Origin: Zunongwangia pacifica
GTDB taxonomy: Bacteria; Bacteroidota; Bacteroidia; Flavobacteriales; Flavobacteriaceae
NCBI RefSeq assembly: GCF_023499215.1
Contig: NZ_JAKHSK010000005.1
Location: forward strand, 62,001-126,000
Direction of reading: 5' to 3'
DNA: 64,000 bases
Shown here: positions 61,043-64,000 of the stretch, piece by piece
How positions within the stretch are numbered: the first letter of the stretch is position 1
Layout of the letters: every line of letters starts with the position of its first letter
Program-made: the position numbers and the translations under genes
Notes under the pieces: generated by a model
What the model saw: the letters and a program-made list of their open reading frames with translations, nothing else
What the model was told of the DNA's origin: nothing
Databases searched by the model: none

Positions 61043-61408
61043 ATGGAAAAATTAACCAATAAAGAAGAAGAAATTATGCGGATTATCTGGAAGCTCGAAA
61101 AAGCTTTCGTTAAAGAGATTATTCCGCATATTAAAGAACAAAAACTGCATTATAACACCGTTTCTACGATCGTAAGAAATCTGGAAGAGAAAGAATACGT
61201 TTCTCATATCGCTTACGGGAAAACGCATCAATACTATCCGGTGGTCACCAAAGAGGCGTATCGTAAACAGTTTATGAATATCGCCACAAAGCGTTTTTTT
61301 GATAATAGCTACAAAAGTGTGGTTTCGTTTTTTGCGAAAGAAGAAAAAATTAGCGCTAAAGAACTTAGAGAGATTTTAGAAATCATCGAAAATAAAAAAG
61401 AAGAGTAA
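61043..61408 (+). CDS. BlaI/MecI/CopY family repressor
   Basis: A 121-residue winged-helix repressor, MEKLTNKEEEIMRIIWKLEKAFVKEIIPHIKEQKLHYNTVSTIVRNLEEKEYVSHIAYGKTHQYYPVV, followed by the C-terminal dimer helices. In staphylococci the related repressor is released by cleavage through the BlaR1 M56 protease. Here two M56 genes follow directly (4-base gap, then 17-base gap), so it is probably the regulator of this unit. A candidate operator is at 60974-60987. Confidence 0.92.
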   Translation: MEKLTNKEEEIMRIIWKLEKAFVKEIIPHIKEQKLHYNTVSTIVRNLEEKEYVSHIAYGKTHQYYPVVTKEAYRKQFMNIATKRFFDNSYKSVVSFFAKEEKISAKELREILEIIENKKEE

Positions 61409-61411
61409 ATC

Positions 61412-62434
61412 ATGGAATTTTGGAATTATATCCTTGAGAATTTCTTATTGCTGGGCCTATTTTTTGCTGGCTATGAGTTATTTCTTAGAAATTCCAGGTT
61501 TTTCGTTTTTACCCGATTTTTATTTCAATCACTTCAGCTTAAAAGGCTTATTATTACTTCGGAACATATTTTAGAAGTAAAAGGCGTTAAACTGAAGCAA
61601 TCTCCTAAAAACTGTGGTGCATTTTCGTTTTTCAACTACATATTTTTAGATATCGTTTCCCACAAAAACTCCAAAAACCATGTTTTACGGCACCAGTTGA
61701 TCCATGCGCAACAATATCATGGCCTGGACATTCTTTTTATCAACCTAGTTCAAAATTTTTTATGGTTTAATCCTTTAATTTACTGCTATAAAAACCGAAT
61801 TATCACTAATCTGGAATTTATTACAGATCATGCCGTGATGAAGAAAGCCAGCGTTAAAAACCTAAAAAATGAACTTAAAAATTACCAATATCATCTTTTA
61901 TCACAAAGCTTAGCGATTCAACATTTACCAATATTATCATTTAATCATTCATCAATCAAAAAACGAATCATCATGTTAAACAAAAAAGCAGGCCATAAAT
62001 TACAGCTTTTTAAAATCAGCTTCTTAATTCCGTGTTTTTGTTTTATCTTTTACAGTTGCAATGTAGACGACGTGGTAAGCTTAGAGGAAAGCGCCGAGTA
62101 TTCTTTTTATTTTGATCATAATACCAGCGAAAAAGACCTTCAAAACAGGGTTAAAATGTTTAATCATTTTTACGAATCTCAAGTTACTCTACGAATAACC
62201 GATACAGATTACCAAAATAATCACTTAAACGGATGTAGAATATCACAAAAATTTAAGGATCAACCTAATTTTGGCAGTGGTTACCAAACTACAGGATTAT
62301 ACACTAGTGATATTAGTTTTCTTGTTTCGTACAAAGAAGGCAAGATTATATTAAGTTCTAGCAATAATTACAGAATAGAATTAGACAAAAATTCTAACCA
62401 AATTATTATTTCTGGAACAGGAAACAAAGAATAA
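61412..62434 (+). CDS. Degenerate M56 (BlaR1-like) family protein
   Basis: A 340-residue membrane protein related to the M56 protein encoded next. Compared with it, the region between the first helix and the conserved SLQKLI-like segment is about 65 residues shorter, so two transmembrane helices are missing. The zinc-protease motif HExxH reads HQLIH (94-98; caccag at 61691), with Gln replacing the catalytic Glu; the following QQYHGLDI and NLEFITDHAV segments are kept. The last helix and a C-terminal Cys-rich, beta-rich tail follow. It looks inactive as a protease and may be a sensor or an eroded copy. It is two to four bases after blaI. Confidence 0.8.
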   Translation: MEFWNYILENFLLLGLFFAGYELFLRNSRFFVFTRFLFQSLQLKRLIITSEHILEVKGVKLKQSPKNCGAFSFFNYIFLDIVSHKNSKNHVLRHQLIHAQQYHGLDILFINLVQNFLWFNPLIYCYKNRIITNLEFITDHAVMKKASVKNLKNELKNYQYHLLSQSLAIQHLPILSFNHSSIKKRIIMLNKKAGHKLQLFKISFLIPCFCFIFYSCNVDDVVSLEESAEYSFYFDHNTSEKDLQNRVKMFNHFYESQVTLRITDTDYQNNHLNGCRISQKFKDQPNFGSGYQTTGLYTSDISFLVSYKEGKIILSSSNNYRIELDKNSNQIIISGTGNKE

Positions 62435-62451
62435 TTTAAAACCAACCCACT

Positions 62452-64000
62452 ATGCAAGAATTACTGCTCCACCTTTTAAAATCCTCTGCATTAATCGGAA
62501 TATTTTATGTTGCTTATCTCATTTTGCTTAAACAAGAAACGAGTTTTACACAAAACCGTAAATTTTTATTGGTTGGCCTGGTAAGCTCGGTTGTTTTACC
62601 TTTCATCTATTTAACGCAAAAAGAATACGTAGCCATTGAAAATAATGAGGCTCCTTATTTAGCTTTTACTGAATTTTCTGCTTCGGATACTCTCGTAACT
62701 GAAGAACCAACCGACTGGTGGCAGATGGGTTTTTATATGTATGTAGTAGGTTTGGCAGTAATGGCTTTTACGTTTCTATTTAGGTTATACAGTCTTCAAA
62801 AGCTTATAAACTCTGGAAAGCAGAAACGCTATAAAACTTTAAAACTGGTGATTACTCCTAAGAATATCAAACCCTTTTCATTTTTTAAATACATTGTTTT
62901 TAATCCTGAAAAACACCGCGAAAAAGATCTAAAATTAATCCTGAAGCACGAGCAAATACATGCAAAGCAATGGCACTCACTAGATGTGATTTTCACATCG
63001 GTATTATGTATTATCTTCTGGTTTAATCCTTTTGTATGGCTGTATAAAAAAGTAGTAGTCCAAAATCTGGAATTTCTGGCAGATCAGGACGCTGTGGCTA
63101 ATATTTCGAGTAAACAAGACTATCAAAAAGCTTTAGTAATGGCTACCGTTGGCTTACAACCGGCCATGACCAATCAATTTTATCAATCATTTATTAAAAA
63201 ACGAATCATCATGCTTAACAAATCCAAAAAGAAAAACACCCCATGGAAAACACTTTTAGTTGTTCCTTTTTTATGCGTATTCCTTTACAGTTTTAATTTA
63301 AAGACAGAAAGTATTGTCTTAGACTCTTCTTCTAAAGCAACAACTTCTGCCAAGGAAACCGATACGGTAAAAATTCGTAGCATAACCGGAAAGGTAAGTT
63401 ATGAAGACCCTACCGAAGCTAATAAAAATGATGCTAAAAAATTACCAATTCGGTCTATAGCTTTTGATGTTTTAGGAGAACATCCTCTTTATATTTTAGA
63501 TGATAAAACCTATACAAAAAGTGAGCTGCAAGGAAAAGCAATAATCTTTGAATCTGTGCAGGTTATGAAGCCGGAAACCTCAGAAAAGCATTATGGAGAA
63601 AAGGCAAAAGAAGGCGCTGTATTGTTATCTAAAACCCAATTAATCGAAGATTTCCAGGCTTATTTAAAGGATCTTGATAAAAAAGATAACGCAGTAAAAC
63701 TTCAGTTCTTAATCATTACTACTGCTAAAAAGCCTAAAATTATAACGGTACAAAAAGAAAAAAGTTCAGCGAAAACCGTTCAGACAAAAACAATTTCTTC
63801 AGAAGAAAATCAGGAAGATCATTCCACCACTTCAGAAGAGCATCAAACGCTTGCTGTAATTAATTATGCAAACCCAAAAATTTTAAAGGATACATTATAT
63901 GTGCTTAATGGCGTAATTAGAGCAGATAAATCCTTCCTTCAAAACTTAAAGAAAAAAAACATTAAAAATATCACCTATTTGCCAGGCACTGAGGCTACCG
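62452..64000 (+). CDS. M56 (BlaR1-like) metallopeptidase (3' end outside window)
   Basis: The first 516 codons of a membrane zinc peptidase. Three or more N-terminal helices are followed by the cytoplasmic catalytic region with intact HEQIH (166-170) and NLEFLADQDAV, then a helix (LLVVPFLCVFLYSF) and a long periplasmic tail. The tail contains repeats related to TonB plug domains, such as LYILDDKTYTKSELQ and LYVLNGVIRADKSFLQNL. In BlaR1-type systems the protease cleaves the partner repressor after sensing a signal. The C-terminus lies beyond the window. Confidence 0.9.
   Translation, partial: MQELLLHLLKSSALIGIFYVAYLILLKQETSFTQNRKFLLVGLVSSVVLPFIYLTQKEYVAIENNEAPYLAFTEFSASDTLVTEEPTDWWQMGFYMYVVGLAVMAFTFLFRLYSLQKLINSGKQKRYKTLKLVITPKNIKPFSFFKYIVFNPEKHREKDLKLILKHEQIHAKQWHSLDVIFTSVLCIIFWFNPFVWLYKKVVVQNLEFLADQDAVANISSKQDYQKALVMATVGLQPAMTNQFYQSFIKKRIIMLNKSKKKNTPWKTLLVVPFLCVFLYSFNLKTESIVLDSSSKATTSAKETDTVKIRSITGKVSYEDPTEANKNDAKKLPIRSIAFDVLGEHPLYILDDKTYTKSELQGKAIIFESVQVMKPETSEKHYGEKAKEGAVLLSKTQLIEDFQAYLKDLDKKDNAVKLQFLIITTAKKPKIITVQKEKSSAKTVQTKTISSEENQEDHSTTSEEHQTLAVINYANPKILKDTLYVLNGVIRADKSFLQNLKKKNIKNITYLPGTEAT

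Noticed and set aside
1-64000. tRNA genes, rRNA genes and CRISPR arrays
   Set aside because: I looked for tRNA T-arm patterns and evenly spaced repeats by eye and found none. A tRNAscan-type search would be decisive.

Overview
The window is a chromosomal stretch of a low-GC Bacteroidota, almost certainly a marine-type member of the Flavobacteriaceae (Gramella/Zunongwangia-like; the genus is my inference). Reasons: many genes are preceded by the Bacteroidota sigma-factor -7 box TAnnTTTG; there are no clear Shine-Dalgarno sequences; and the gene families are typical of the group (DUF5606, Lacal_2735, type III glutamine synthetase, BBP2-like porin beside amt, fused IcmF mutase, M56/BlaI pairs). 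About 60 protein genes fill the window. I see no rRNA, tRNA, CRISPR array, prophage or intact insertion sequence, so this is mostly core genome.

Layout. 0-5.4 kb: leftward ruvX, def and DUF5606, divergent from dapD, followed by two glycosyl/glycerophosphate transferases and an LPS-kinase-like gene (envelope polysaccharide). 5.8-11.8 kb: threonylcarbamoyl-AMP synthase, CCA-adding enzyme, heme A synthase, a pRiA4b ORF-3-like protein, a nucleoid-associated protein and a kinase-like protein of unknown role. 12-17.3 kb: an ABC-2 exporter pair, uvrB and a secreted protein. 17.3-22.5 kb: a tight leftward five-gene unit (NatAB-like ABC exporter, MscS channel, outer-membrane barrel, response regulator with an altered GAFTGA loop). 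23-31.4 kb: grpE-dnaJ, YceI lipoprotein, mnmD, ilvE, a large outer-membrane protein and a MazG-like enzyme. 31.5-36.1 kb: small membrane protein, SRPBCC/GyrI-like protein, crcB, then the nitrogen unit PII-amt-porin. 36-46.3 kb: secreted proteins, an Lrp/AsnC regulator, marC, icmF and purU. 46.3-55.2 kb: catalase, lipoprotein, pyrF-prfA, a minimal ABC pair and purM. 55.2-58.7 kb: divergent type III and type II glutamine synthetases. 58.9-64 kb: cation antiporter, a carboxypeptidase-like-domain protein, BlaI and two M56 BlaR-like proteins, the second cut by the window end.

The most interesting signals are regulatory. A CCCC-N10/11-GGGG dyad lies about 79 bases upstream of the (putative) -7 box of both the PII-amt unit and the type II glutamine synthetase, which suggests an undescribed nitrogen-control operator. 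A BlaI-like operator precedes blaI. A perfect 7+7 dyad covers the grpE promoter. Other points worth a look are a BlaR-like protein whose HExxH is HQLIH and which lacks two expected membrane helices, a sigma-54-type regulator with GAFTSA and no DNA-binding domain, a hydrolase-like protein lacking its serine, and dispersed REP/MITE-like palindromes in gene-free gaps. I found no clear defence, toxin or biosynthetic island.
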